Shown one piece after another: positions 18,701 through 27,612 of a stretch of DNA of 64,000 nt (position 1 is the stretch's first letter; every line of letters begins with the position of its first letter). Source of the DNA: Glaciecola siphonariae (GTDB lineage Bacteria; Pseudomonadota; Gammaproteobacteria; Enterobacterales; Alteromonadaceae); the NCBI RefSeq assembly GCF_042652645.1, contig NZ_JBHSGU010000002.1, positions 310,001-374,000 of the forward strand, in the 5' to 3' direction. The translations under genes and the position numbers were made by a program. The notes beneath the pieces are model-generated. The model was not told where the DNA came from and did no database searches. It saw only the letters and a program-made list of their open reading frames with translations.

Positions 18701-20770
18701 ATGCCGACTCGTTCTTATATCAGTCTTTGCTTATTAGTCAGTTTATATTCAACTTCTCACGGTCAAGTCTTCGCACAAGACCAAGTTAAATCAATCGATG
18801 AGATGCCCACTGGCATGGAAAGTATCATCGTTAAGGGGGAACGTAGCGATAGGACTCTGCTCGATACTGCCTCTTCGGTAAAAGTTTTTCAGAGTGAAGA
18901 TTTGGATTTTTTTGCTGGCGCTGACACATTAGCAACATTGTTTTACCAAACGCCCAACGTGACTCTCACTGGTGAAGGTAATCAAGGACCCACTATCAGA
19001 GGGGTCAATACAAGCGGCATATTAACCAGTTTAGAATCGTTTTTTGGTGGCTCACAGCCAAGAACGACGGTGCAAATAGATGGTCGCCAGCTTACGTTTA
19101 ATGAATTTGTGTATAGCGGTGAATCTGCGTGGGACATTGAGCAGGTTGAGATTTTTCGTGGACCTCAAACCACTACCCAAGGTCGAAACGCGATATCGGG
19201 CGCTGTATTTATTAGAACCGCCAATCCTAACCATGTTGAGGCGGAGGGGCGGCTAAGACTGATAGCGGGGCAAGACAATACTCAGCAGATATCTGGCGTG
19301 TACTCAGCGCCCATTGGCGAGGGTGATTTTGCCTATAGAGTGTCGGCCGACTATCGCAAAACTGACAGTTACATTTCAATCTTAGGCGTGCCGGATGATT
19401 TTACCGAAGATGTAGATTTAAAAGAGACGCTTAACATACGCGCTAAGTTAGCTTATCAGCCACAGGCTAATGATGCGTTTAAAGCACTGCTTACCTATAC
19501 ACATACTGATACTCGTAGGCCTCAAACAGACAGTGTTGATGCGCCTTTTGAGTCACTCACCAGAACCAACCCTGGTATATCAATTTTTGAAACCTCAGCC
19601 AATAGCGCCATTGCAGATGTGAGTTATGAGCTTTCAGATAGCTTTGTTCTGTCAAACATATTCACCGTGACGAATGTTTCAGCAGAACGTTTGGTCACTC
19701 TAGGGCAGGGTAATGCACTTATTGATAACCAAGAACTCACAAATGAGCTATTGCTGCACTATAATAACAACGATTCGTTTACGATCTTTAGCGGTATTTA
19801 CTTATCTCATATCGATACCGACGAGAGTTTAAATTTAAATGCATTTGGCTTGGGTATTGGTGACTTTACTGATGCACGCAAAAGTGCGGGCGTTTTTACA
19901 GAGGCGGCTTATACCCTTAATGATTTCGTTTTAACCATCGGCGGCCGGTACCAGCGAGACAGCCAAAACAGAAACGGTGGGTTTGCTGATATTATTCCCG
20001 TTGACTTTGATGAAAGCTTCGACGCATTTTTACCAAAACTAGAACTAACTTATGTTGTAGACAATGATCAACGCGTAGGTGTATCAGTAGAAAAAGGATT
20101 CAATGCTGGCGGTTTTACATTCAATTTCGATACTTTTTCTACAGAAACTTTCAACGAAGAATCTTTGAACAATGTTGAAGTGTTTTATCGAGGGGTGTTA
20201 CTTAACAATAAGTTAAATGTAAACGCTAACGTGTTTTACAATGACTTTGACGATATGCAAATTGCCACTCTGGTTGATTTGGGTGATGACTTTTTCGCCA
20301 ATGTGTTTAGTAATGTGAAAAGTGCGAAAAGCACAGGATTAGAAATTGACATAAGCTATCAAGCGAGCGACAACTTGCGATGGAATGTTGGACTTGGATT
20401 AACCAATACTGAAATTCTGGATGATTCAAATGCAGGAGCTCCCATCAAAGGAAATGATTTTCAGCGCTCTCCGGACCTTACGGCGATTACGGGGGTTATT
20501 TGGCAGCCTATCGATAAACTTTCACTGAGCGCATTTGCTCGATATAGCGATGGATACTTCAGTGATGATGCAAACTTGGCGGTTAACCGCACGGATAACT
20601 CTACAATAGTGGATTTGCAAGCGAGCTATCAGTGGGACAGTGTCCGACTATTCTTAGACGTGACTAACGCATTTGACGAGTTTTACACTGTTTCTGTGTT
20701 TGATGACGGTATGCTAGCAAGCATCGGTCAGCCACGGCATGTTAGCGCAGGTGTAGAGTGGGCTTTTTAG
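18701..20770 (+). CDS. TonB-dependent outer-membrane receptor (probable siderophore/iron)
   Basis: A 689-residue outer-membrane receptor. An N-terminal signal peptide ends near GQVFAQ, followed by a TonB-box-like MESIIVKG, a plug domain (residues about 50-160 with TIRGVNTSG and VEIFRGPQTTTQGRNAISGAV), and a 22-strand barrel ending with AGVEWAF, a typical terminal Phe. The length and plug fit siderophore/catechol receptors better than the giant carbohydrate receptors further right. A Fur-box-like site lies upstream, and a PepSY-domain membrane protein follows by 7 bp, a common arrangement in iron uptake where the PepSY protein may act as a reductase. Substrate unknown. Confidence 0.88.
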   Translation: MPTRSYISLCLLVSLYSTSHGQVFAQDQVKSIDEMPTGMESIIVKGERSDRTLLDTASSVKVFQSEDLDFFAGADTLATLFYQTPNVTLTGEGNQGPTIRGVNTSGILTSLESFFGGSQPRTTVQIDGRQLTFNEFVYSGESAWDIEQVEIFRGPQTTTQGRNAISGAVFIRTANPNHVEAEGRLRLIAGQDNTQQISGVYSAPIGEGDFAYRVSADYRKTDSYISILGVPDDFTEDVDLKETLNIRAKLAYQPQANDAFKALLTYTHTDTRRPQTDSVDAPFESLTRTNPGISIFETSANSAIADVSYELSDSFVLSNIFTVTNVSAERLVTLGQGNALIDNQELTNELLLHYNNNDSFTIFSGIYLSHIDTDESLNLNAFGLGIGDFTDARKSAGVFTEAAYTLNDFVLTIGGRYQRDSQNRNGGFADIIPVDFDESFDAFLPKLELTYVVDNDQRVGVSVEKGFNAGGFTFNFDTFSTETFNEESLNNVEVFYRGVLLNNKLNVNANVFYNDFDDMQIATLVDLGDDFFANVFSNVKSAKSTGLEIDISYQASDNLRWNVGLGLTNTEILDDSNAGAPIKGNDFQRSPDLTAITGVIWQPIDKLSLSAFARYSDGYFSDDANLAVNRTDNSTIVDLQASYQWDSVRLFLDVTNAFDEFYTVSVFDDGMLASIGQPRHVSAGVEWAF

Positions 20771-20777
20771 GTCAGGG

Positions 20778-21917
20778 ATGTTTTTCAACATGCTGAATAA
20801 GTTTATTTTTCATGCCCATGCTTGGTTGGGCTTTATTTGTAGTTTATTTTTACTTGCGGTGGCGATTACAGGTATCGCATTCGCTTTATCAGGTCCATTA
20901 CTTCATATAGAAACGGGCGCTTTCCCAAGTGAAGAGGCGCGTTCACCTGATTCTCCGGTAAATATCGAGCGACATGTCGAGGCTGCCAAAAAAGCCACAT
21001 CCGCCGCTTTTATCCCGTTAGGATATATCGGTGGTTTTGCGGAAATAGAAACGCCCATAGAAATGGTTTATGGCCTGTCGAGCTTGCCAGAGCAGGGTGG
21101 CGAGGTACAGATAGTTACGTTTAATCCAAATACCGACGATATTATTGACAGCTTTTATCTAGACCGTACTATTACGCATCATATTATTGACTTTCATTAT
21201 ACACTTCTGCTCGGGAATATCGGCTTATTGGTAATGGCCGTTGTAGGCATTTTAATGGCGATAATGGCCGTGCTGGGTATTGTCATGTGGTGGCCAAGGC
21301 GCTTTACGTTTTTGGTATTTAAGCGTAAAGCACTTTATCTCAATCTAAGGGCATCGCTCACACAAATAAATTTCAATTTGCATAGCGTTATCGGTTTTTG
21401 GGGAGCGACTGCTATCATAGTCTGGGGGCTTACTGGTGCGTTTTGGTCAAAACCAGATTGGCAGCCAAGTTGGATGCTGCCCAATACCGACAGTTTACCC
21501 GCTGATAAACAAGCACGCCTAGAAACAATGACGTGCGAGGCTACAGTAACTATTTCAGACGCGGTTGCCATTGCGCGAGAAAAATTCCCAAATGCAGTTG
21601 TGCTGGAGGCAGAGTTTCCGGTACCTTGGCAGCCATATCATATACTGTATTTAAGCAATGGGAATGATGTAGATACGAAGGATGGCGACACTAGGGTATG
21701 GGTATCGGCAAGTTGTAAAGATATTGTGCATGTCGAGGAAAACGAAGGGCTTCATCTGGTTGGGGCCGCGAACAATAGTGTACATGCGGGCACATCATTT
21801 GGGATTATGCGTTTGCCTATCATTCTATCGGTAGGCTTAGCGCTAATATTTTTATCTGTTACGGGCTTGGTTTTATGGTGGAGACGATATATCAAGAGCC
21901 GTGTTATACCGTTATAA
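20778..21917 (+). CDS. PepSY-associated transmembrane protein
   Basis: A 379-residue inner-membrane protein of the PepSY_TM family. It begins with HAWLGFICSLFLLAVAITGI, has PepSY-like periplasmic segments, two central helices (LLVMAVVGILMAIMAVLGIV; then HSVIGFWGATAIIVWGLTGA) and a C-terminal helix followed by WWRRY. Histidines at the helix ends (HAWLG, THHIIDFHY, NLHSVIG) could bind haem. Relatives of this family are found next to siderophore receptors and act in ferric-siderophore reduction. The gene follows the receptor by 7 bp, so they form an operon. Confidence 0.86.
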   Translation: MFFNMLNKFIFHAHAWLGFICSLFLLAVAITGIAFALSGPLLHIETGAFPSEEARSPDSPVNIERHVEAAKKATSAAFIPLGYIGGFAEIETPIEMVYGLSSLPEQGGEVQIVTFNPNTDDIIDSFYLDRTITHHIIDFHYTLLLGNIGLLVMAVVGILMAIMAVLGIVMWWPRRFTFLVFKRKALYLNLRASLTQINFNLHSVIGFWGATAIIVWGLTGAFWSKPDWQPSWMLPNTDSLPADKQARLETMTCEATVTISDAVAIAREKFPNAVVLEAEFPVPWQPYHILYLSNGNDVDTKDGDTRVWVSASCKDIVHVEENEGLHLVGAANNSVHAGTSFGIMRLPIILSVGLALIFLSVTGLVLWWRRYIKSRVIPL

Positions 21918-21981
21918 TTTAAGTCGCAATAAATCTCCAGATTAGGTCGCAAGTACCGCAAACTTTATCTGCACAAACGCG

Positions 21982-22398
21982 CTAAATAGACGCCATGAAC
22001 AAATGGCTTATCACAACAATCGTGGTAAGCATTGTGCGCATAAATGTATAGGGTAGTAGGATATCTTTTTCCAGTGCCAATACATATTTGTCGTACATTA
22101 ACATACCGATATAGGCGATAGACAATACGCTTAAGAGTAAGTAGCCATCTAAAAATACCAATGATGTCCAGCCGACAATGCTTGGGAGCATAGATACATA
22201 AAGTTGATGGTTGCTTCGCCTATTTTGAATAGCATCTAGGTAGTGCATGCCGCCAAAAAAAGAAAGAATGATTGCAGAGTACTGCACAAAATACGTATAG
22301 GCCTGAAAATAATGGAGCTGGCCGGTGAGTGCCAGTACGGGTAAACCTACAAAGGGAATTAATCCGGCGTAACCTAATAAAATTGCAGTGCGAGGCAT
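21982..22398 (-). CDS. DUF3429 family membrane protein
   Basis: A 138-residue protein with four hydrophobic helices matching DUF3429: LLGYAGLIPFVGLPVLAL, SAIILSFFGGMHYLDAI (the SFLGGxHW-like element), SMLPSIVGWTSLVF and a final helix. Function unknown. It is on the same strand as gltA and downstream of it, but a strong terminator separates the two. Confidence 0.85.
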   Translation of the reverse strand: MPRTAILLGYAGLIPFVGLPVLALTGQLHYFQAYTYFVQYSAIILSFFGGMHYLDAIQNRRSNHQLYVSMLPSIVGWTSLVFLDGYLLLSVLSIAYIGMLMYDKYVLALEKDILLPYTFMRTMLTTIVVISHLFMASI

Positions 22399-22463
22399 AG
22401 GTGTCTCTTTTATTTAATTTGAATCGGTGATAGTCAACTAACTGAGCATCAAAGTTACCATAA

Positions 22464-22489
22464 AAAAAGCGCGATATATCGCGCTTTTT
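22464..22489 (-). terminator. Rho-independent terminator after gltA
   Basis: A nearly perfect palindrome with stem AAAAAGCGCGATA/TATCGCGCTTTTT lies 25 bp after the gltA stop. The A and T tracts on either side allow it to act in both directions. It separates gltA from the DUF3429 gene. Confidence 0.85.
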
Positions 22490-22513
22490 CATCTGTTAGA
22501 ACTTTCTAAATCA

Positions 22514-23791
22514 CTACTTTACTGGTGTGTAGTCGCGTTTGCTATGACCAGTGTAAAGTTGGCGAGGGCGTCCAATTTTTTGCCCCGGCTGACTCATCAT
22601 TTCATGCCAATGAGAAATCCAACCCACGGTTCTTGCCAAAGCAAAAATACAGGTAAACATGTTGGTTGGAATGCCAATAGCGCTTAGCACGATACCAGAA
22701 TAAAAATCGACATTCGGGAAGAGCTTTTTCTCTGCAAAGTAGGGGTCGCTAAGGGCAATGCGTTCAAGCTCCATAGCCACTTCTAAGAGCGGGTTTTTCA
22801 CGTCTAATTCTGCTAAAACTTCATGGCAGCTTTCGCGCATGACCGTTGCGCGTGGGTCGTAATTTTTATAAACGCGATGACCAAAGCCCATAAGGCGGAA
22901 GGGATCATTTTTATCCTTCGCTCGCTCAATGAACTCAGGGATGCGGTCTACCGAACCGATTTCTTCGAGCATGTTCAAGCATGCTTCGTTGGCGCCGCCG
23001 TGAGCTGGGCCCCATAAAGAAGCGACGCCTGCCGCAATACATGCGTAAGGGTTAGCGCCAGAAGAACCCGCTAATCTTACTGTAGAGGTAGATGCGTTTT
23101 GTTCATGATCGGCATGTAGTATGAAGATGCGGTCCATTGCGCGTTCAACCGCAGGGCTTATAACGTAGTCTTCTGCAGGCACTGAGAACATCATATTCAA
23201 AAAGTTACCGGCATAGCTTAAATCATTGCGAGGATAAACAAAGGGTTGCCCAACGTTGTACTTGTAACACATTGCTACGAGTGTTGGCATCTTAGCGATG
23301 AGGCGATGTGCAGAGCGTTTACGCTGCTCGGGGTCGCCCACGTCTAAGTCACTGTGGTAAAACGATGACATCGCACCAACGGTTCCGCAAAGCATCGCCA
23401 TTGGGTGAGCGTCGTTTCTGAAGCCGTGGAAGAACATGTTTAACTGCTCATGCACCATGGTGTGGCGCGTGATGGTTTTACTAAACTCTTCGTATTCTTC
23501 TTTTGTGGGTTGGTCACCGTGTAGCAACATGTGACACACTTCTAAATAATCGGAGTCGCGAGCTAAATCTTCGATTGAAAATCCACGATGCAACAATATT
23601 CCTTTTGCGCCATCAATGAAGGTGATTGAAGACTCACACGAACCAGTCGCCATAAAGCCCGGGTCAAATGTGAAGTACCCCTTGCCGCCCAACGCTCTTA
23701 CGTCTATTACGGGCTGCCCTTCTGTGCCTTCTAAAATGGGTAATTCGACTTCAATATCGCCGGCTTTTAACGTGGCTGATTTGTCTGACAT
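22514..23791 (-). CDS. gltA: Citrate synthase GltA (type II)
   Basis: A 425-residue citrate synthase that condenses oxaloacetate and acetyl-CoA. The catalytic motifs are present: GPAHGGANEA (His), GFGHRVYKNYDPR (His) and VDFYSG (Asp). The N-terminal domain with ALGGKGYFTFDPGFMATGSCES is typical of the hexameric, NADH-sensitive type of gammaproteobacteria. The length equals that of E. coli GltA (427). It is transcribed divergently from sdhCDAB-sucABCD, as in E. coli, with a 429-bp regulatory gap and its own terminator. Confidence 0.97.
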   Translation of the reverse strand: MSDKSATLKAGDIEVELPILEGTEGQPVIDVRALGGKGYFTFDPGFMATGSCESSITFIDGAKGILLHRGFSIEDLARDSDYLEVCHMLLHGDQPTKEEYEEFSKTITRHTMVHEQLNMFFHGFRNDAHPMAMLCGTVGAMSSFYHSDLDVGDPEQRKRSAHRLIAKMPTLVAMCYKYNVGQPFVYPRNDLSYAGNFLNMMFSVPAEDYVISPAVERAMDRIFILHADHEQNASTSTVRLAGSSGANPYACIAAGVASLWGPAHGGANEACLNMLEEIGSVDRIPEFIERAKDKNDPFRLMGFGHRVYKNYDPRATVMRESCHEVLAELDVKNPLLEVAMELERIALSDPYFAEKKLFPNVDFYSGIVLSAIGIPTNMFTCIFALARTVGWISHWHEMMSQPGQKIGRPRQLYTGHSKRDYTPVK

Positions 23792-23838
23792 GAAATACTC
23801 TCCTAAGTTGAGGTTCCCGCATTAAACGGAAAAAACAC

Positions 23839-23868
23839 GCAAATTGTTCACAATGAGCAACAATTTGC
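23839..23868. repeat. Perfect 10-bp inverted repeat upstream of gltA
   Basis: GCAAATTGTT and AACAATTTGC are separated by 10 bp, 48-77 bp before the gltA start. It could be an operator or a hairpin in the gltA leader RNA. Confidence 0.7.
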
Positions 23869-23979
23869 TTATATCTGGCCGAAAAGTGCCGATATTCTTA
23901 ACCTAATGGTGGGTGAAGTCAATTTAAATGCAAATATGCTCAATATATATTCTGCATAATTACGATAGATAAAGGCCTA

Positions 23980-23993
23980 TAAACAATTGTTTA
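23980..23993. promoter_or_regulatory. Perfect 14-bp palindrome in the gltA/sdhC gap
   Basis: TAAACAATTGTTTA is a perfect palindrome near the middle of the divergent region, a likely operator for an unidentified regulator of TCA-cycle genes. Confidence 0.5.
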
Positions 23994-24220
23994 CGACCAA
24001 AGTCCTAACATAGAACATTTCATTGCTATTAGAAACGCGGATTGCTATATTCAAACCCACTGAATTTAAAGGGTTATTTCTGTAATAACTTTATAATATT
24101 CGATTCACAAGTAGTTAACATTTGTTTGCGCTTCTGCGCACAAACACACACAACCAAAGTTGCATATCACAAGGCTTTAAGAGGTGATATCAATAGGAAA
24201 ACAACAACAGGCGTTTAATT

Positions 24221-24595
24221 GTGAAAAAACAAAGACCAGTTAATCTCGATCTCACAACCATCAAACTACCCTCAGCAGGAAAAGCATCTATTTTGCATCG
24301 CGTAACCGGTGTTGCGATGTTTTTTGCGTTGATATTCGTTATCTGGGCATGGGCTACATCGGTCAGTTCTGCCGACGGTTTTGCGTTAGTCAAAGATATT
24401 ATGCAGGGCGCATTTGGCTATGTAATTGCCTTAGGTACCCTGTCTGCACTTTCTTACCATTTCATTGGCGGCGTTCGTCACGTGGTTATGGATATGGGAC
24501 ATTGGGAAGAACTTAAATCGGGCAATACGAGCGCAAACGTGGCAATTGGCCTGTGGATTGTGGTCACTATCACATTGGGAGTAGTGTTATGGTAA
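24221..24595 (+). CDS. sdhC: Succinate dehydrogenase cytochrome b556 subunit SdhC
   Basis: A 124-residue membrane anchor of succinate dehydrogenase that helps bind haem b and ubiquinone. It begins RPVNLDLTTIKLPSAGKASILHRVTGV, with the conserved SILHRxTG quinone-site motif, and has three helices. The haem ligand His is in SYHFIGGVRHVVMD. Translation starts at GTG. The gene is first in sdhCDAB and overlaps sdhD by 7 bp. Confidence 0.95.
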   Translation: MKKQRPVNLDLTTIKLPSAGKASILHRVTGVAMFFALIFVIWAWATSVSSADGFALVKDIMQGAFGYVIALGTLSALSYHFIGGVRHVVMDMGHWEELKSGNTSANVAIGLWIVVTITLGVVLW

Positions 24596-24936
24596 CGAAT
24601 CAAGCGTCTATCAAACGAAACGGCATTCAAGATTACGTCACATTGCGGGCGTCTGCCGCGATTATCTCGGCCTTTTCCATTTATATGGTGTACTTCTTTA
24701 TTGCCACCGAAGAGATAACTTTTGAGGTGTGGCAAGGTTTATTTGCATCAGTTTATATGAAAGCATTCACGTTAATCACATTAATCGCGATACTAATGCA
24801 TGTCCGAATTGGTTTGTGGCAAGTATTAACCGATTATGTAAAGGCACATAAATTAAGAATCGTATTACAGTTTGGCCTAAATCTGCTGGCGTTCGTATAT
24901 GTAGCGATTGGTTTATTCGTATTGTGGGGTGTATAA
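24589..24936 (+). CDS. sdhD: Succinate dehydrogenase membrane anchor subunit SdhD
   Basis: A 115-residue membrane anchor with three helices. It starts MVTNQASIKRNGIQDYVTLR, with the conserved G-x-x-D-Y/F-x-x-x-R start of SdhD. The haem-side His is in ILMHVRIGLWQVLTDYVK, whose DY is part of the quinone pocket. The ATG at 24589 overlaps the sdhC stop; the open frame starting at 24553 is an extension. Expressed with the rest of sdhCDAB. Confidence 0.94.
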   Translation: MVTNQASIKRNGIQDYVTLRASAAIISAFSIYMVYFFIATEEITFEVWQGLFASVYMKAFTLITLIAILMHVRIGLWQVLTDYVKAHKLRIVLQFGLNLLAFVYVAIGLFVLWGV

Positions 24937-24937
24937 A

Positions 24938-26710
24938 ATGACGTTACCAGTTCATGAATTTGATGCGGTAGTAATTGGAGCAGGTGGCGCGGGCATGCGA
25001 GCGGCCTTGCAAATTTCTCAGTCGGGGCGTTCGTGCGCATTATTGTCTAAAGTTTTTCCTACCCGTTCGCACACTGTGTCTGCTCAAGGCGGCATAACTG
25101 TTGCGCTTGGTAATTCCCACGAAGACAACTGGGAATGGCACATGTATGACACGGTCAAAGGGTCGGACTACATCGGCGACCAAGAAGCTATTGAGTATAT
25201 GTGTAAAACTGGTCCCGAAGCCATTATTGAAATGGAAAATATGGGCTTACCGTTTTCAAGGTTTGAAAATGGCAAGGTATATCAACGCCCGTTTGGTGGA
25301 CAATCAAGAAACTTTGGCGGTGAGCAAGCAGCGCGAACAGCAGCGGCTGCAGACAGAACAGGGCATGCTTTGTTGCACCTGCTATATCAGCAAAATGTTA
25401 AAAACAAAACCAAAGTATTCAGTGAGTGGTACGCGCTTGATTTGGTTAAGAATCAACATGGTCAAGTAGTAGGTTGTACAGCCATAGATATTGAAACAGG
25501 CGAAGTCGTGTATTTCAAATCTAAAGCGGTTGTGTTGGCAACAGGTGGTGCGGGCCGTATTTACGCTTCAACAACCAATGCACACATCAATACTGGCGAC
25601 GGTATTGGTATGGCGCTCAGAGCGGGAGCACCGGCGCAAGACATGGAAATGTGGCAGTTCCACCCAACCGGTATCGCCGGCGCAGGTACACTGGTTACTG
25701 AAGGCTGTCGAGGAGAAGGTGGTTATCTTCTTAATAAAGATGGCGAGCGCTTCATGGAGCGTTATGCACCTAATGCAAAAGACTTAGCAGGTCGAGATGT
25801 TGTAGCGCGCTCAATGATGACAGAGATTCGAGAAGGTCGCGGTTGCGAGGGGCCTTGGGGCACGCACATCAAACTTAAGCTAGATCACTTAGGTAAAGAC
25901 GTCCTTGAATCACGCTTACCGGGCATTTTGGAGCTATCGAGAACTTTCGCTCACGTTGACCCGGTAAAAGAACCTATACCCGTTATCCCAACTTGTCATT
26001 ATATGATGGGCGGTATTCCTACCAACGTTGATGGCCAAGTGATTGGTATTGATAAAGACGGTAACGAGTCACAAATAGACGGTTTGTTTGCGTGTGGTGA
26101 GATTGCTTGTGTATCGGTCCATGGAGCAAATCGCTTAGGCGGAAACTCTTTACTTGACTTGGTGGTGTTTGGTCGTGCGACAGGATTGCATTTAGGCAAG
26201 AGCATGGATGAAATTGACGTTAAATCCGATGCGAGCACCTCAGACATCGACGCCGCTATGGCGCGCTTTAACCGCTGGGAAAGCTCAGAGAAAGGCAAAG
26301 GCGAAGACCCAGTGCAAATCAAAAAAGATATGCAAAAGTGTATGCAGCTTAACTTCTCTGTATTCCGCGAAGGCGAGGCGATGGCCGAAGGTCTTAAAGA
26401 ACTTGGAGAGATACGTGAACGTTTAGCGCATGCGCGTTTAGATGACAAGAGCAGCGACTTCAATACGCAGCGTATCGAATGTTTAGAACTAGACAATTTA
26501 ATGGAAACAGCTTACAGCACTGCTGTTGCTGCAAACTTTAGAACGGAAAGTCGTGGTGCACACAGCCGCTTTGACTTTACCGAGCGTGATGATGAAAACT
26601 GGTTATGTCACTCTGTTTATCTACCTGAATCTGATTCAATGAGAAAGCGTGACGTAAACATGGCACCGAAGTTGAGGGAAGCTTTTCCTCCTAAAGTGCG
26701 TTCGTATTAA
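24938..26710 (+). CDS. sdhA: Succinate dehydrogenase flavoprotein subunit SdhA
   Basis: A 590-residue catalytic subunit that oxidises succinate to fumarate and carries covalent FAD. The Rossmann motif VIGAGGAGMRAAL opens the protein. The FAD-linking His lies in RSHTVSAQGG, the substrate region HPTGIAGAGTLVTEGCRGEGG is intact, and HGANRLGGNSLLDLVVFGRA closes the FAD domain. The length matches E. coli SdhA (588). The ATG at 24938 follows the sdhD stop by 1 bp; an upstream GTG in frame is not needed. Confidence 0.97.
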   Translation: MTLPVHEFDAVVIGAGGAGMRAALQISQSGRSCALLSKVFPTRSHTVSAQGGITVALGNSHEDNWEWHMYDTVKGSDYIGDQEAIEYMCKTGPEAIIEMENMGLPFSRFENGKVYQRPFGGQSRNFGGEQAARTAAAADRTGHALLHLLYQQNVKNKTKVFSEWYALDLVKNQHGQVVGCTAIDIETGEVVYFKSKAVVLATGGAGRIYASTTNAHINTGDGIGMALRAGAPAQDMEMWQFHPTGIAGAGTLVTEGCRGEGGYLLNKDGERFMERYAPNAKDLAGRDVVARSMMTEIREGRGCEGPWGTHIKLKLDHLGKDVLESRLPGILELSRTFAHVDPVKEPIPVIPTCHYMMGGIPTNVDGQVIGIDKDGNESQIDGLFACGEIACVSVHGANRLGGNSLLDLVVFGRATGLHLGKSMDEIDVKSDASTSDIDAAMARFNRWESSEKGKGEDPVQIKKDMQKCMQLNFSVFREGEAMAEGLKELGEIRERLAHARLDDKSSDFNTQRIECLELDNLMETAYSTAVAANFRTESRGAHSRFDFTERDDENWLCHSVYLPESDSMRKRDVNMAPKLREAFPPKVRSY

Positions 26711-26723
26711 TAGGAGCAGTCTG

Positions 26724-27434
26724 ATGCAACTTACTTTTTCAATATATCGTTACAACCCCGAAGTGGACGATGCGCCTCGCATGGAAGACTATCAACTTGA
26801 GGTAGAAGAAGGCCAAGATATGATGGTGCTTGACGCGTTAATTGCGTTGAAAGAAAAAGACCCATCATTATCGTTCCGCCGGTCATGCCGAGAGGGTGTG
26901 TGCGGCTCTGACGGTATGAATATGAACGGCAAAAATGGTTTAGCATGCATAACCCCGCTGTCAGCCTTAGGAAAGGGCAAAATTGTTGTTCGTCCGTTAC
27001 CAGGTCTGCCTGTTGTGCGTGATTTGGTTGTTGATATGACACAGTTCTACACGCAATACGAAAAGATTAAGCCTTTCTTAATCAATGACGATAAACAACC
27101 ACCGGCAAGAGAACATTTGCAAAGCCCTGAAGAGCGCGCGAAGCTCGACGGTTTATACGAGTGTATTTTGTGTGCATGTTGTTCTACATCGTGTCCATCT
27201 TTTTGGTGGAATCCCGATAAGTTTATCGGTCCTGCGGGCCTGTTACACGCCTATCGCTTTTTGATTGATACGCGCGATACAGCCACCGATGAAAGGTTGA
27301 ACGATTTGGATGACGCGTTTAGCGTGTTCAGATGCCACGGCATCATGAATTGTGTGAGCGTTTGTCCGAAGGGCTTAAATCCGACGAAAGCAATCGGTCA
27401 AATTAAGTCGATGTTATTGCAAAGAGCTGTATAA
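26724..27434 (+). CDS. sdhB: Succinate dehydrogenase iron-sulfur subunit SdhB
   Basis: A 236-residue electron-transfer subunit with three clusters: [2Fe-2S] ligands in SCREGVCGSDGMN and GLAC, [4Fe-4S] in CILCACCSTSCP, and [3Fe-4S] in CHGIMNCVSVCPKGLNP. The length matches E. coli SdhB (238). A clear AGGAG lies before the ATG. It is the last sdh gene, followed by a terminator at 27469, so sucAB may have their own promoter. Confidence 0.97.
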   Translation: MQLTFSIYRYNPEVDDAPRMEDYQLEVEEGQDMMVLDALIALKEKDPSLSFRRSCREGVCGSDGMNMNGKNGLACITPLSALGKGKIVVRPLPGLPVVRDLVVDMTQFYTQYEKIKPFLINDDKQPPAREHLQSPEERAKLDGLYECILCACCSTSCPSFWWNPDKFIGPAGLLHAYRFLIDTRDTATDERLNDLDDAFSVFRCHGIMNCVSVCPKGLNPTKAIGQIKSMLLQRAV

Positions 27435-27468
27435 TTGCTGCGCGTCTGCGGTAAATAATGAAGTTTGT

Positions 27469-27501
27469 AATAGCCGTCCAGCAGTGGATGGCTATTTTTT
27501 T
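27469..27501 (+). terminator. Rho-independent terminator after sdhB
   Basis: The stem AATAGCCGTCCA/TGGATGGCTATT (one G-T pair) with a GCAG loop is followed by a run of T, 35 bp past the sdhB stop. It separates sdhCDAB from sucAB at least partly. Confidence 0.85.
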
Positions 27502-27612
27502 ATCAATTTAGCGACTTTTTTTAGATTTTACTTACCACTATAGTGTTAGGCGATTTAAAAAGAAATTAACTTAGAATACAATACGGTTAACAACGGATAT
27601 CAAGGCTAAACG

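Larger units (their letters stand above)
23792..24220. promoter_or_regulatory. Divergent gltA/sdhC control region
   Basis: A 429-bp gap without a gene. It contains a perfect 10-bp inverted repeat at 23839-23868, a perfect 14-bp palindrome at 23980-23993, a 6-bp inverted repeat GTTATT/AATAAC at 24073-24089 and a TATAAT hexamer at 24092-24097 that could be the -10 of sdhC. AGTTAACATTTGTT near 24113 is loosely ArcA-box-like. Promoters for both directions must lie here. Confidence 0.6.

Noticed and set aside
24908..24937. Upstream GTG start for sdhA
   Set aside because: It would overlap sdhD and add residues absent from SdhA; the ATG at 24938 gives the normal start.
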